From: CAIKBL01 sp964555355 | GTDB lineage: Bacteria; Pseudomonadota; Gammaproteobacteria; Ga0077536 | NCBI GenBank assembly: GCA_964555355.1 | Contig: CAZKRY010000001.1 | Span: forward strand, 248,001-312,000 | Length of the DNA stretch: 64,000 nt | Reading direction: 5' to 3' | Part shown: piece by piece, positions 17,628-25,653 of the stretch | How the letters are laid out: every line of letters begins with the position of its first letter | How positions within the stretch are numbered: the first letter of the stretch is position 1 | Program-made: the position numbers and the translations under genes | Notes under the pieces: model-generated | What the model saw: only the letters and a program-made list of their open reading frames with translations | What the model was told of the DNA's origin: nothing | Databases searched by the model: none

Positions 17628-18293
17628 ATGTCACGCAACCATATTCTGCTGGTTGACGATCATGCGATGGTGCGCGAAGGGCTGCGCCTACTGCTCAAAC
17701 ACTATCCGGAGCTTGACTGCGAGGTGTCAGAAGCGGCATCTCTGCAGCAGGCGATCTTGCTGCTGGATGAGAGTCCTGAAATCGCCTGGGTGCTACTCGA
17801 TCTTGGATTGGGCGAGGTGGCCGGGATCGAGGCGCTGCATCGACTGCGTGCCCGGCATGGGCAAACACCGGTAGTGGTTTTGACGAGTTCGGACGAGCCG
17901 GCGCTCATCGTCGATTGCATCAACGCGGGCGCGATGGGATTTATTAGCAAGTCCGCGAACAGCGCGGAGCTATCTCGCGCGCTGCTCACAGTGTTCTCTG
18001 GTGGAATTTATCTCCCGCCTAGTTTCATTACCGGCGACATGGCGCCAACCCCGCCCGTCGCGTCGCGTAACTCGAGCCGCGATTACCTCGCACGTCTGGC
18101 GCTTACACCACGGCAAATCGAGGTGCTGGAGTTGCTCTTGCAGGGCTTATCCAATAAGCGAATTGCACAACGGTTGGGGCTGGCCGAACCCACGGTGAAA
18201 TCCCATGTGGCGGCGGGTCTACGCGCGCTCAATGTTAAAAATCGCACACAGGCGGTGTTGTTGTTGGCGCGCGCGGGGTTTGGCTTTCAATGA
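17628..18293 (+). CDS. NarL/LuxR-family response regulator
   Basis: This 221-residue regulator has an N-terminal receiver domain (ILLVDDHAMVREGL, acidic pair D10/D11, phospho-Asp 58 in LLDLGLGEVAG, Thr/Ser in VVLTSSDE, and a Lys in FISKSA) and a C-terminal LuxR-type helix-turn-helix (LTPRQIEVLELLLQGLSNK and TVKSHVAAGLRAL). The site GGGAGG stands eight nt before the ATG. It overlaps the following kinase gene by four bases (ATGA), a sign of translational coupling and of a cognate pair. Its target genes are not evident from the sequence. Confidence 0.93.
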   Translation: MSRNHILLVDDHAMVREGLRLLLKHYPELDCEVSEAASLQQAILLLDESPEIAWVLLDLGLGEVAGIEALHRLRARHGQTPVVVLTSSDEPALIVDCINAGAMGFISKSANSAELSRALLTVFSGGIYLPPSFITGDMAPTPPVASRNSSRDYLARLALTPRQIEVLELLLQGLSNKRIAQRLGLAEPTVKSHVAAGLRALNVKNRTQAVLLLARAGFGFQ

Positions 18294-20083
18294 CGATGGA
18301 ACCCCCAGGGGTTGTGAAGGATGCGCACGCGGCGTCGCCGCAATATCCAGCCTCGATTGCCGCTCGCTTGCTTGCCGAGCGTTTTCGCATCGTCATGCGC
18401 CAAACGCCACGTGGGCTTGCCGCGACTTTCGGTATGGCGATGATTTTCGTCGCGGTGTTTCGCGCCTCCGCGCAGAGTGTGGCCCTGTTCGGTGCCATCG
18501 CATGGTTAGTCGCGGCATGGTTAACCACCATCGCGATGTACCGTCGTTTTTCGCGGTTGAATCCACCGGACACGGCAATCACCCATTGGGTACGCTGGTC
18601 GCTGGCATCGAAAGCATTTCATGGCGCCGGTTGGGGTGTGCTCAGCGTAGTCGCTTATTCGCACAGTTCCGTGGTGTTGCGCGTACTTGATGTGGCGCTG
18701 GTGTTTGGCGTCGTCACCGGCTCGGCGGTCATGCATGCGTCGTTATTTCGGGCGGCGGTCGCATTTGCGATCCCGGCAATGGTACCGATCGTCATCCTGT
18801 GCCTGTGGTCCAGTTCGCCGGACGAAATGAGTGTGGCGATCGCAGCGGTGGTCGGGCTCGCGTTTACGTTGAGTACCGGCCGCCAATGGGAACGCACGAT
18901 TGTTGAATCGATCTGGACGCGTTTTGAGAACCTGGACCTATTAGCGGAACTCGCGCGCCAAAAGGACATGGCGGAAGCCGCGAATCAGCAGAAGTCGCGG
19001 TTTTTGGCCGCGGCGAGCCATGATTTGCGTCAACCGCTCCACGCCCTCAATTTGTTTCTAGATGCGGCGCGCGCCACCGCCGAAGGTCCCGAGCGCCAAA
19101 ACATCTATCGCCGGGTGGAAGCATCGGCTGCTAATCTCACCACGTTATTCGATGGCTTGATGGAATTATCGCGACTCGAAGTGGGCGCACGGCAGCCCCT
19201 GTTCAGATTGACCAACCTTGCCACGATGGTGACGCGCCTCGCCGCCGAATTTAGTTCCGCCGCCGAGCGCAAAGGCTTACGGGTACGCGTGCGCGCCAAA
19301 CCGGTGTGCGTGGAAACCGATCCGATCCTCTGCGAGCAGATCCTGCGCAATTTGTTATCGAATGCGATTCGTTATACCGAACGTGGTGGTGTCTTATTGG
19401 CGTTACGGCCCCGTGGCGATAATGTTTTGATTGAAATTTGGGATACCGGCCTTGGGATATCGGAGGCCAACCGCGCGCGCATTTTCGAAGAGTTTTATCA
19501 AGTCGGAAACCCGCAGCGCGATCGACGCTTGGGCGTGGGTCTGGGACTCGCGATCGCTAACCGCGCGGCCGGCCTGCTCGGGCAGGGATTACAGGTTAAA
19601 TCGCGTGAAGGGCGCGGTTCGTGCTTTAGGTTCGCGCTACCCATGGTGCCGATGAGTGAAGAATTAAGCGATCCGGCAAAAGGTATGTTGCTGTTGGATG
19701 CGCATGCCGCGCTCGTGGGTGCGACGATCGCGTTTCTCGACGATGAACCGGATGTACTCGTTGCAGTGTCCAAGATTCTCCACCAAAGCGGATGTATCGT
19801 TTATGCGGCGGAGGACGCCGCACAGCTCGCGGCTCAATTGCGCGCGGCCGAGCGCACGCCGGATGTCATTGTGTCGGATTTTCGCCTTGGCGCCGGCATA
19901 AACGGCGTTGCGGCCGTGGACGCGCTCCGGGCTGAGTTCGGAGCGGCGACCCCAGCCTTGCTCATCACCGGCGATGATGCACTCGGTCACTCCATCCCCA
20001 ACGATGACTCGACGCTACAAATTTTGCATAAGCCCGTGCCTGCCGCGCTATTGCGGCAACGCATCGCGGGTTTACTCGCTTAG
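18290..20083 (+). CDS. Membrane hybrid histidine kinase/response regulator, partner of the LuxR regulator
   Basis: This 597-residue kinase has five to six hydrophobic segments in residues 43-200. A kinase core follows with the H-box ASHDLRQPLHALNLF (phospho-His 244), an N-box (LRNLLSNAIRYTERGG), G1 (WDTGLGIS) and GVGLGLAI. A C-terminal receiver spans residues about 475-597 with Asp530 in VIVSDFRLG. The SHDLRQPLHA type of H-box is typical of kinases paired with LuxR-type regulators. The start codon overlaps the regulator's stop. The 3' end overlaps the convergent trpB2 gene by four bases. The sensed signal is unknown, and no periplasmic domain is visible. Confidence 0.92.
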   Translation: MTMEPPGVVKDAHAASPQYPASIAARLLAERFRIVMRQTPRGLAATFGMAMIFVAVFRASAQSVALFGAIAWLVAAWLTTIAMYRRFSRLNPPDTAITHWVRWSLASKAFHGAGWGVLSVVAYSHSSVVLRVLDVALVFGVVTGSAVMHASLFRAAVAFAIPAMVPIVILCLWSSSPDEMSVAIAAVVGLAFTLSTGRQWERTIVESIWTRFENLDLLAELARQKDMAEAANQQKSRFLAAASHDLRQPLHALNLFLDAARATAEGPERQNIYRRVEASAANLTTLFDGLMELSRLEVGARQPLFRLTNLATMVTRLAAEFSSAAERKGLRVRVRAKPVCVETDPILCEQILRNLLSNAIRYTERGGVLLALRPRGDNVLIEIWDTGLGISEANRARIFEEFYQVGNPQRDRRLGVGLGLAIANRAAGLLGQGLQVKSREGRGSCFRFALPMVPMSEELSDPAKGMLLLDAHAALVGATIAFLDDEPDVLVAVSKILHQSGCIVYAAEDAAQLAAQLRAAERTPDVIVSDFRLGAGINGVAAVDALRAEFGAATPALLITGDDALGHSIPNDDSTLQILHKPVPAALLRQRIAGLLA

Positions 20084-21438
20084 ACGATCGGCACTTCCTT
20101 CAACGCCTCTTCAATCGCCGCTTGCGGATGTTCGTAGCGCTGCAAATCGCCGCGTAAAAACGCCGCGTAAGACGCCATATCGAAATTACCGTGGCCGGAG
20201 AGATTAAACAGTATGACTTTGCGCTCGCCGGACTGCGTGCACTTACGCGCCTCGGTAATCGCCGCATGCACGGCGTGATTCGATTCCGGGGCCGGCAACA
20301 CGCCTTCTGCGCGGCCGAATAACACCCCGCTTTCAAAGATTTCTAGTTGGTCGAAGGCCTGCGCTTCGATATGCCCGTGATGCAATAACGCGGATACCTG
20401 TGGCGCCATGCCGTGGTAGCGCAAACCACCAGCGTGGATCCCAGGCGGCACGAAGCCGTGGCCCAAGGTGTACATCTTGCAGATAGGCGCAATCCCGGCA
20501 GCGTCCGCAAAATCCCAGGTATACATTCCGCGCGTCAGCGTCGGACAGGCAGAGGGTTCCACCGCGATAATGCGCGTGCGTTGGCCGTGGCGCAGATTCT
20601 CGCGCACGAACGGAAAGGCGATGCCGGCAAAGTTAGATCCGCCGCCGGCGCAACCGATGACGATATCGGGATATTCGCCGGCCAATTCCATTTGCTTCAA
20701 ACATTCTTCGCCAATCACGGTTTGGTGAAGCAACACATGCGGTAAAAACGAGCCCAGCGAATATTTCTTCTTACCGCCGGATACGGCCGCGGCTTCGATG
20801 CCTTCCGAAATCGCCATGCCGAGCGATCCGGGATGCTCCGGATCGATCGCCAAAAACTTGCGGCCCGCCGCCGTGCGATCGGACGGACTGGCGAACACCT
20901 GCGCGCCATAGCCTTCCATGACGTAACGCCGGAACGGCTTTTGGTTGTACGAGATGCGCACCATGTAGACCTCGCAGCCCAGACCAAAAAAATTGCAGCC
21001 CATGGAAAGGGCAGATCCCCATTGCCCGGCACCGGTTTCGGTGGTGAAACATTCGCCGCCGTCTTCTTTTAGATAAAACGCTTGCGCCACCGCCGTGTTC
21101 GCTTTATGCGAGCCAACCGGCGAGACGCCTTCGTACTTGTAATAGATGTGCGCGGGCGTGCCGAGCACACGCTCCAAGCGGTGCGCGCGCATAAGCGGGG
21201 TCGGCCGCCATAACTTATATAAATCCCGTACCGGCTCTGGGATCTCGATCTCGGCGTCGGTCGCGACATCCTGCGCGATCAATCCGCGCGGGCTGATGAC
21301 CGACATAAATTCAAAATCGACCGGCTGCTTGGTGGCAGGATGCAGCGGCGGGGGCAAGGGCGTCGGCAAGTCCGCATTTAAGTTGTACCACGCGCGTGGC
21401 AGCGCCGATTCCGGCAAGTTAAAGCGAGTCGTTGTCAT
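20080..21438 (-). CDS. trpB2: Tryptophan synthase beta-like PLP enzyme, TrpB2 type
   Basis: This 452-residue PLP enzyme belongs to the TrpB2 branch, whose members are longer than TrpB1 and usually not paired with TrpA. The PLP Lys is K112 in GSHKANTA, the phosphate-binding glycines are in GCAGGGSNF, and ETGAGQWGSA is the substrate loop. It may condense indole and serine or salvage indole. No trpA is nearby. The start overlaps the hisH stop by four bases (ATGA), so it is the third gene of a hisB-hisH-trpB2 transcript. Identification as TrpB2 is firm; a specific role beside his genes is unclear. Confidence 0.92.
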   Translation of the reverse strand: MTTTRFNLPESALPRAWYNLNADLPTPLPPPLHPATKQPVDFEFMSVISPRGLIAQDVATDAEIEIPEPVRDLYKLWRPTPLMRAHRLERVLGTPAHIYYKYEGVSPVGSHKANTAVAQAFYLKEDGGECFTTETGAGQWGSALSMGCNFFGLGCEVYMVRISYNQKPFRRYVMEGYGAQVFASPSDRTAAGRKFLAIDPEHPGSLGMAISEGIEAAAVSGGKKKYSLGSFLPHVLLHQTVIGEECLKQMELAGEYPDIVIGCAGGGSNFAGIAFPFVRENLRHGQRTRIIAVEPSACPTLTRGMYTWDFADAAGIAPICKMYTLGHGFVPPGIHAGGLRYHGMAPQVSALLHHGHIEAQAFDQLEIFESGVLFGRAEGVLPAPESNHAVHAAITEARKCTQSGERKVILFNLSGHGNFDMASYAAFLRGDLQRYEHPQAAIEEALKEVPIV

Positions 21439-22088
21439 GGCACCCGTCCATCCCAGCTCAAGAAATTTTTTAACAAACGCAAACCCGCCGCGGCGCTTTT
21501 CTCCGGATGAAATTGCGTCGCGAAAACGAAGCCGTCGGCAAGCGCGGAAGTAAACGGTTGGATGTAATCCGTTTCGCCTAATGTGAGATGTGCCTCCCGC
21601 GGCACGACGAAATAACTATGCACAAAATAAAAGCGCTCGCCGCTTTCGATCCCAGCACACACTGGATGCGCGCGCGTCCACCGCACTTGATTCCAGCCCA
21701 TGTGCGGCACCTTGCGCGGACTGCCATCGGCTGCCGGCGGTGGATTCTCAGGAAATCGGCGCACCACACCAGGGTAGGCATCAAGGCACGCCACTCCGCC
21801 GTCTTCGTCGCTGTGTGTCATCAACGACTGCAGCCCTAAACAAATGCCAAAAAACGGTCGCGTGCGTAAACATTCGCGTAAGGGCTCGATCAACGCGTGC
21901 TCGTGCAGGCGGCGCATGCAATCGCCGATCGCCCCTTGACCCGGGAATACCACGCGATCGGCGCGCAACAAGGCGGCGGCGTCTTCCGCAACCTGTACGT
22001 GGCAACGGCCTTGCGCCGAGGTTTGAACCGCGTTGACGACGGAGCGCAGATTGCTGCCGCCGTAATCGACTACGGCTACCTGCTCCAT
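21435..22088 (-). CDS. hisH: Imidazole glycerol phosphate synthase glutamine amidotransferase subunit HisH
   Basis: HisH hydrolyses glutamine and passes ammonia to HisF for histidine and AICAR formation. The 217-residue protein has the class I amidotransferase triad: Cys83 in FFGICLGLQ, His194 and Glu196 in QFHPEKS. It starts with MEQVAVVDYGGSNLRS, typical of the family, so I use the ATG at 22088 and not the longer open frame from 22229 that runs into hisB. hisB lies 8 nt upstream and trpB2 overlaps downstream. hisA and hisF, usually next, are absent here, so the his operon is split. Confidence 0.95.
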   Translation of the reverse strand: MEQVAVVDYGGSNLRSVVNAVQTSAQGRCHVQVAEDAAALLRADRVVFPGQGAIGDCMRRLHEHALIEPLRECLRTRPFFGICLGLQSLMTHSDEDGGVACLDAYPGVVRRFPENPPPAADGSPRKVPHMGWNQVRWTRAHPVCAGIESGERFYFVHSYFVVPREAHLTLGETDYIQPFTSALADGFVFATQFHPEKSAAAGLRLLKNFLSWDGRVP

Positions 22089-22096
22089 GGTGTGCG

Positions 22097-22690
22097 CTAC
22101 AACGCGCCCTTGGTCGAGGGCAGCATGCCGGCCTGGCGCGGATCGGGTTCCACCGCCATGCGCAGCGCGCGTCCAAACGCCTTGAACACCGTTTCGATGA
22201 TGTGATGCGCATTGCGTCCGCGCAGGCAATCGATGTGTAGTGTTATCCGGGCGTGATTGATCAAGCCTTGAAAAAACTCATAGAACAAATCGACGTCAAA
22301 ATCGCCGACCCGCGCGCGCGGGAACTGCACGTGATACTCAAGCCCTGGCCGACCGGATAAATCCACCACCACGCGCGATAGCGCTTCATCGAGCGGCACG
22401 TAGGCATGCCCGTAGCGTCGCAAACCCACTTTGTCGCCCCATGCCGCGCTCAGCGCTTGGCCAAGTGTAATGCCGATGTCTTCCACCGTGTGATGCGCGT
22501 CGATTTCCAGGTCGCCGGCCGCTTTAACCGTGAGATCGACGAGTCCATGTCGACAAACTTGATCCAGCATATGGTCGAGAAACGGCAGACCGGTACTAAA
22601 TTGACCCAGGCCCGTACCATCCAGGTTTACTTGCACGGTAATTTGGGTTTCTTTGGTTTTGCGCTCGATGCGCGCGCGACGCTCAGTCAT
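22097..22690 (-). CDS. hisB: Imidazoleglycerol-phosphate dehydratase HisB (monofunctional)
   Basis: HisB catalyses dehydration of imidazole glycerol phosphate in histidine synthesis. The 197-residue protein is the monofunctional form without the N-terminal phosphatase of enteric HisB. The manganese-binding motifs are seen: FLDHMLDQVCRHG, DAHHTVEDIGITLG, and later FQGLINHARITLHI with GRNAHHIIE. The start ATG at 22690 fits the family start MTERRARIERKT-ET. It is the first gene of the hisB-hisH-trpB2 group and diverges from hemF, with about 160 nt between. Confidence 0.97.
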   Translation of the reverse strand: MTERRARIERKTKETQITVQVNLDGTGLGQFSTGLPFLDHMLDQVCRHGLVDLTVKAAGDLEIDAHHTVEDIGITLGQALSAAWGDKVGLRRYGHAYVPLDEALSRVVVDLSGRPGLEYHVQFPRARVGDFDVDLFYEFFQGLINHARITLHIDCLRGRNAHHIIETVFKAFGRALRMAVEPDPRQAGMLPSTKGAL

Positions 22691-22851
22691 CGGCTAAACG
22701 GCTTTGGTTAAGGGGGCACAAGATAGCACGGGGGATAGGCCAGACTCCAAGGTGAACCCGTGTTTACCCTGGGTGGGCCAGAACACCCCGGCGGCGCGGT
22801 TTGCACCGACCGGAATGACACTATCATGAACAAACATCTCATGAAGCGATT

Positions 22852-23790
22852 ATGACCACTCACATCGACCCAGCCATCGACCCTGGGCAAGTCTACGCGT
22901 ACTTGCTCGATTTGCAGGACCGTATCTGCGCGGGCTTAAGTGCATTTGAGAGCGCATTTGAGCACACACATCAATTTCACGAAGACGTGTGGCGCCGGCC
23001 GCAGGGCGGCGGCGGCCGCACACGTGTCCTTCAAGGGGCTACGGTCTTCGAGCAAGCCGGCGTCAATTTCTCCGATGTCAGCGGCGATGCATTACCGCCG
23101 GCCGCCACCGCCAAGCGTCCGGAGCTTGCCGGCCGCGCGTTCCGTGCGATGGGCGTCTCGCTGGTGGTGCATCCGCGTAATCCGTACGTGCCGACTTCAC
23201 ACGCCAATGTGCGGTTCTTTATGGCGATCAAAGACGGCGAGCCGCCGGCGTTCTGGTTTGGCGGCGGTTTTGATCTCACGCCGTACTACGGCTTTGAAGA
23301 GGACGCCATCCATTGGCACCGTACCGCGCGCGCGGCCTGCGCGCCGTTTGGGCCGGAGATTTATCCCAAGTACAAACAATGGTGTGATGAATATTTTTAT
23401 CTCAAGCACCGTGATGAACACCGCGGGATCGGCGGCTTGTTTTTCGATGATCTAAACGAGTGGGGCTTCGCGCAAAGCTTCGCCTTCATGCAGAGCGTGG
23501 GCGATCATTACTTGCGTGCGTACGCACCAATCGTCGAGCGCCGCCAACACACGCCGTATGGCGACCGCGAGCGCGACTTCCAACTCTACCGCCGCGGGCG
23601 CTACGTCGAATTTAATTTGGTGTACGACCGCGGCACGTTGTTTGGTTTGCAAACCGGCGGTCGCACCGAATCCATTTTGATGTCGCTGCCGCCGGAAGTG
23701 CGCTTCCGCTATAACTGGCAGCCGGCGGCGGGCACGCCAGAAGCCAAGCTCTACACAGACTTTCTCAAGCCGCGGGCGTGGGTGGATTAA
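22852..23790 (+). CDS. hemF: Oxygen-dependent coproporphyrinogen III oxidase HemF
   Basis: HemF decarboxylates coproporphyrinogen III to protoporphyrinogen IX with oxygen. The 312-residue protein has the family signatures GVSLVVHPRNPYVPTSHANV, FGGGFDLTPYYGFEEDA and RGRYVEFNLVYDRGTLFGLQ. Length is normal. The genome also encodes the oxygen-independent HemN at 51 kb, so heme synthesis can proceed with or without oxygen. A palindromic repeat follows the stop after 23 nt and could act as the terminator. Confidence 0.97.
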   Translation: MTTHIDPAIDPGQVYAYLLDLQDRICAGLSAFESAFEHTHQFHEDVWRRPQGGGGRTRVLQGATVFEQAGVNFSDVSGDALPPAATAKRPELAGRAFRAMGVSLVVHPRNPYVPTSHANVRFFMAIKDGEPPAFWFGGGFDLTPYYGFEEDAIHWHRTARAACAPFGPEIYPKYKQWCDEYFYLKHRDEHRGIGGLFFDDLNEWGFAQSFAFMQSVGDHYLRAYAPIVERRQHTPYGDRERDFQLYRRGRYVEFNLVYDRGTLFGLQTGGRTESILMSLPPEVRFRYNWQPAAGTPEAKLYTDFLKPRAWVD

Positions 23791-23813
23791 GGAGTTAGCG
23801 TCCAATACTGGAA

Positions 23814-23885
23814 CCCTCTCGCGCTTGGCGAGAGAGGGTAGTTTATTTCTCCCTCTCCCGCCTGCGGGAAGCAGGGGTGAGGGTC
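23814..23885. repeat. Palindromic intergenic repeat, locus 1
   Basis: Two imperfect palindromes lie head to tail: 23814-23838 with arms CCCTCTCGC and GCGAGAGAGGG, and 23851-23885 with CCCTCTCCCGC and a degenerate right arm ending in TGAGGGT. It sits between the convergent hemF and LLM genes and resembles the repeats at 30.6, 31.9, 37.9 and 44.5 kb. It may fold as a bidirectional terminator. Confidence 0.75.
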
Positions 23886-23909
23886 ATCCGCAAAAAAGTG
23901 GGCCGAACG

Positions 23910-24956
23910 CTACCGGTACCTCGGCATCACCTCGGCCGCAAAGAGCCGCATCGAATCCAAAATTTTCTGTTGCGGTAAGCCCGGCATGATGGTGACAAAC
24001 GATAGCTCGGTAATACCGGCCTCGATAATCAACTCCATCGTTTCATGCAACCGCGCGGGCGATCCAAAAAGCGTGCGACGGTCATACAGCACATCAAAGT
24101 TCTTCAGCGACAGCACTTTGTTGACCAGGCCTTCGTAACCTGCGTAATCCTTGGACCAGCGATCACCCGCGACCGCGTCGGCAAAATACTGCACGTAATC
24201 GAGGATCGGTTGACGAATGGTCGCAATCGCGCTCGCTTCGTCGCGTTCCACGTACATGTGAAAGGTGGCGTGCACGTTGTGGTCTTCGATCTTGTGCCCG
24301 GCTTCGAGCAGCGCCTCGTGATAAATCTTGACCGACTGTTTGGTCCCAGCCAGCGATACGGCGTACGGAATAACCGCGAGATCAAACCCCTGCAATCCGG
24401 CATAACGCGCCGACTCCGGACTCAACACCGTACCCACCATGATGCGCGGCTTACGTTGCACCGGCCGTGGACGCAGCGCCACGTTATCGAATTGATTGAA
24501 CTTGCCGTGATAAGAAAAACGCTCGTTGGCGAAGGCGGCTTGCAGGATCTCAACCGCTTCGTAAAAGCGCTCACGGCTTTCGTTCATATCGACTTGTAGC
24601 GCTTCGTATTCAAAATGCAGAAACGCGCGCACGACGCCGATATCCAATCGCCCGCCCGATAACGCATCGACCATCGCCAACTGCTCGGCGATGTTCAACG
24701 CGCGATTCAACGGCATGGCGACGCCCGCGGTGCCGAGCCGCATGCGTTTGGTGCGCTGGGCCAGTGCGGCCAACAACAAGGGCGGATTGGGCACATCCCC
24801 GCCGTAGGGCGTGAAGTGATGTTCGGCCGCGAACACCGCGTCAAACCCAAGCGATTCAGCGAACTCCACCTGCTCGAATATTTGCTGATAAAGTCCCGCG
24901 GAATCGCGGTGCACGGCCGCGTCAAACGTGGGCAGATATATCAATCCGAATTTCAT
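23910..24956 (-). CDS. LLM class flavin/F420-dependent oxidoreductase in operon with the selenoprotein
   Basis: This 348-residue luciferase-like monooxygenase family TIM barrel starts MKFGLIYLPTFDAAVH and has GFDAVFAAEHHF and the LSGGRLDIGVVRAF segment. Typical members use FMNH2 or F420 to oxidise a small organic substrate. I use the ATG at 24956 because GGAGG stands 4 nt before it; an earlier ATG at 24977 is unsupported. It follows the CMD/AhpD-like selenoprotein by 27 nt on the same strand, so the two are almost certainly one transcript. This suggests that the selenoprotein protects or reduces something linked to the flavoenzyme, for example peroxide from uncoupled turnover (inference). Confidence 0.85.
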   Translation of the reverse strand: MKFGLIYLPTFDAAVHRDSAGLYQQIFEQVEFAESLGFDAVFAAEHHFTPYGGDVPNPPLLLAALAQRTKRMRLGTAGVAMPLNRALNIAEQLAMVDALSGGRLDIGVVRAFLHFEYEALQVDMNESRERFYEAVEILQAAFANERFSYHGKFNQFDNVALRPRPVQRKPRIMVGTVLSPESARYAGLQGFDLAVIPYAVSLAGTKQSVKIYHEALLEAGHKIEDHNVHATFHMYVERDEASAIATIRQPILDYVQYFADAVAGDRWSKDYAGYEGLVNKVLSLKNFDVLYDRRTLFGSPARLHETMELIIEAGITELSFVTIMPGLPQQKILDSMRLFAAEVMPRYR

Positions 24957-24983
24957 CGTTCCTCCAATTTCAGACAAGGCTCC

Positions 24984-25562
24984 TCATCGCCGCGCCGGTA
25001 GCAAGCAGGTCTGCGCGTCCCCGACTTCCGCCGCCGTCGACTCATCCAGATCGGTACGGAAAGTGGAATGCATGCGATTGACGAGCCCGGAAAAACCGAT
25101 GGTCAAACACAACTCCACGATCTCATCTTCCGGGAAACGCGCGGCGAGTGCTTGATACAGCGCATCGTCCACTCGATTGGTCCGCACCAGGGTTTCCGTG
25201 TAGCGCAACACCAGCCGATCGGTCTCATCAAACGTCGCACAGGCGTCTGGATCGCCCATCATGCTCATTTCTTCCTTCGTCAATCCGACACTCAGACCGA
25301 GCATCACATGAGTCGGGATTCAGTAATGGCAGGAATTGATCTGCGAGGTGCGCAAATACGCGAGCTCGCGGTAGCGCGGTGCAACCTTGGGATGGTGATA
25401 CAGGGCTTCTGCAATTTTGGTAAAGCCCGCCAGCACCGTGGGATTGGTAGCGAAGAGCTTCATGACGTTGAAGATCGGAAACCCGATCGCTTCAAGTGCG
25501 TTAAAGCTCGCGCGCACCTCTGGCGAGGCGTGAGCCGGGTCAATTAATGGGATTCGGGCCAT
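24984..25562 (-). CDS. Carboxymuconolactone decarboxylase/AhpD-like selenoprotein (in-frame TGA = Sec81)
   Basis: Two pieces in the same frame, 25562-25323 and 25319-24984, are separated by a single TGA at 25322-25320. Joined, they give 192 residues of normal CMD/AhpD-like length: the N-terminus MARIPLIDPAHASPEVRASF, the redox motif C78-H-Y-U81-I-P-T-H85 and the C-terminal helices (DETDRLVLRYTETL, FPEDEIVELCLTIGFSGL). The family motif is CxxCxxxH, so TGA replaces precisely the second catalytic Cys. A SECIS-like hairpin follows the TGA. selA and selB are divergent and adjacent. GGAG precedes the ATG. The protein is probably a thiol/selenol peroxidase or disulfide reductase. AhpD-like selenoproteins have been reported before; this operon context I do not recognise. 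Confidence 0.93.
25280..25322 (-). promoter_or_regulatory. Bacterial SECIS element with its UGA codon
   Basis: On the minus strand, after the TGA and 13 further bases, an 8-bp stem TGATGCTC/GAGTGTCG (25306-25299 with 25293-25286) closes the five-base loop GGTCT (25298-25294). The GGTC(T) apical loop is the SelB-binding core of the E. coli fdhF SECIS. Three of the eight pairs are G-U. A competing fold pairs CCGAC with GTCGG further out. It lies inside the coding sequence directly after the UGA, as bacterial SelB requires. The loop begins 21 nt after the UGA. Confidence 0.82.
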
Positions 25563-25653
25563 GGTTGCTCCTGATTGGGTTTCCGTGCCAAGCGGACTTG
25601 CAGCCTATAATGGTCGCCTCTTACTCACAAGTCAGTGCCTTAGCCACCGCACC
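25563..25653. promoter_or_regulatory. Divergent promoter region of the selenoprotein operon and selA-selB
   Basis: This 91-nt gap holds the ribosome site of the selenoprotein gene on the minus strand and, on the plus strand, a consensus -10 hexamer TATAAT at 25606-25611 about 42 nt before the selA start. I see no good -35 element at 17 nt from it, so an activator may be needed. A shared regulatory region would couple Sec machinery to its target. Confidence 0.4.

Noticed and set aside
22256..22270. TTGATCAA as an Fnr site
   Set aside because: It lacks the four-base spacer and lies inside hisB.
24984..25307. Separate small gene starting at the ATG at 25307
   Set aside because: It has no ribosome site, starts in the middle of the CMD fold and is in the same frame as the upstream piece; better explained as the part after Sec81.
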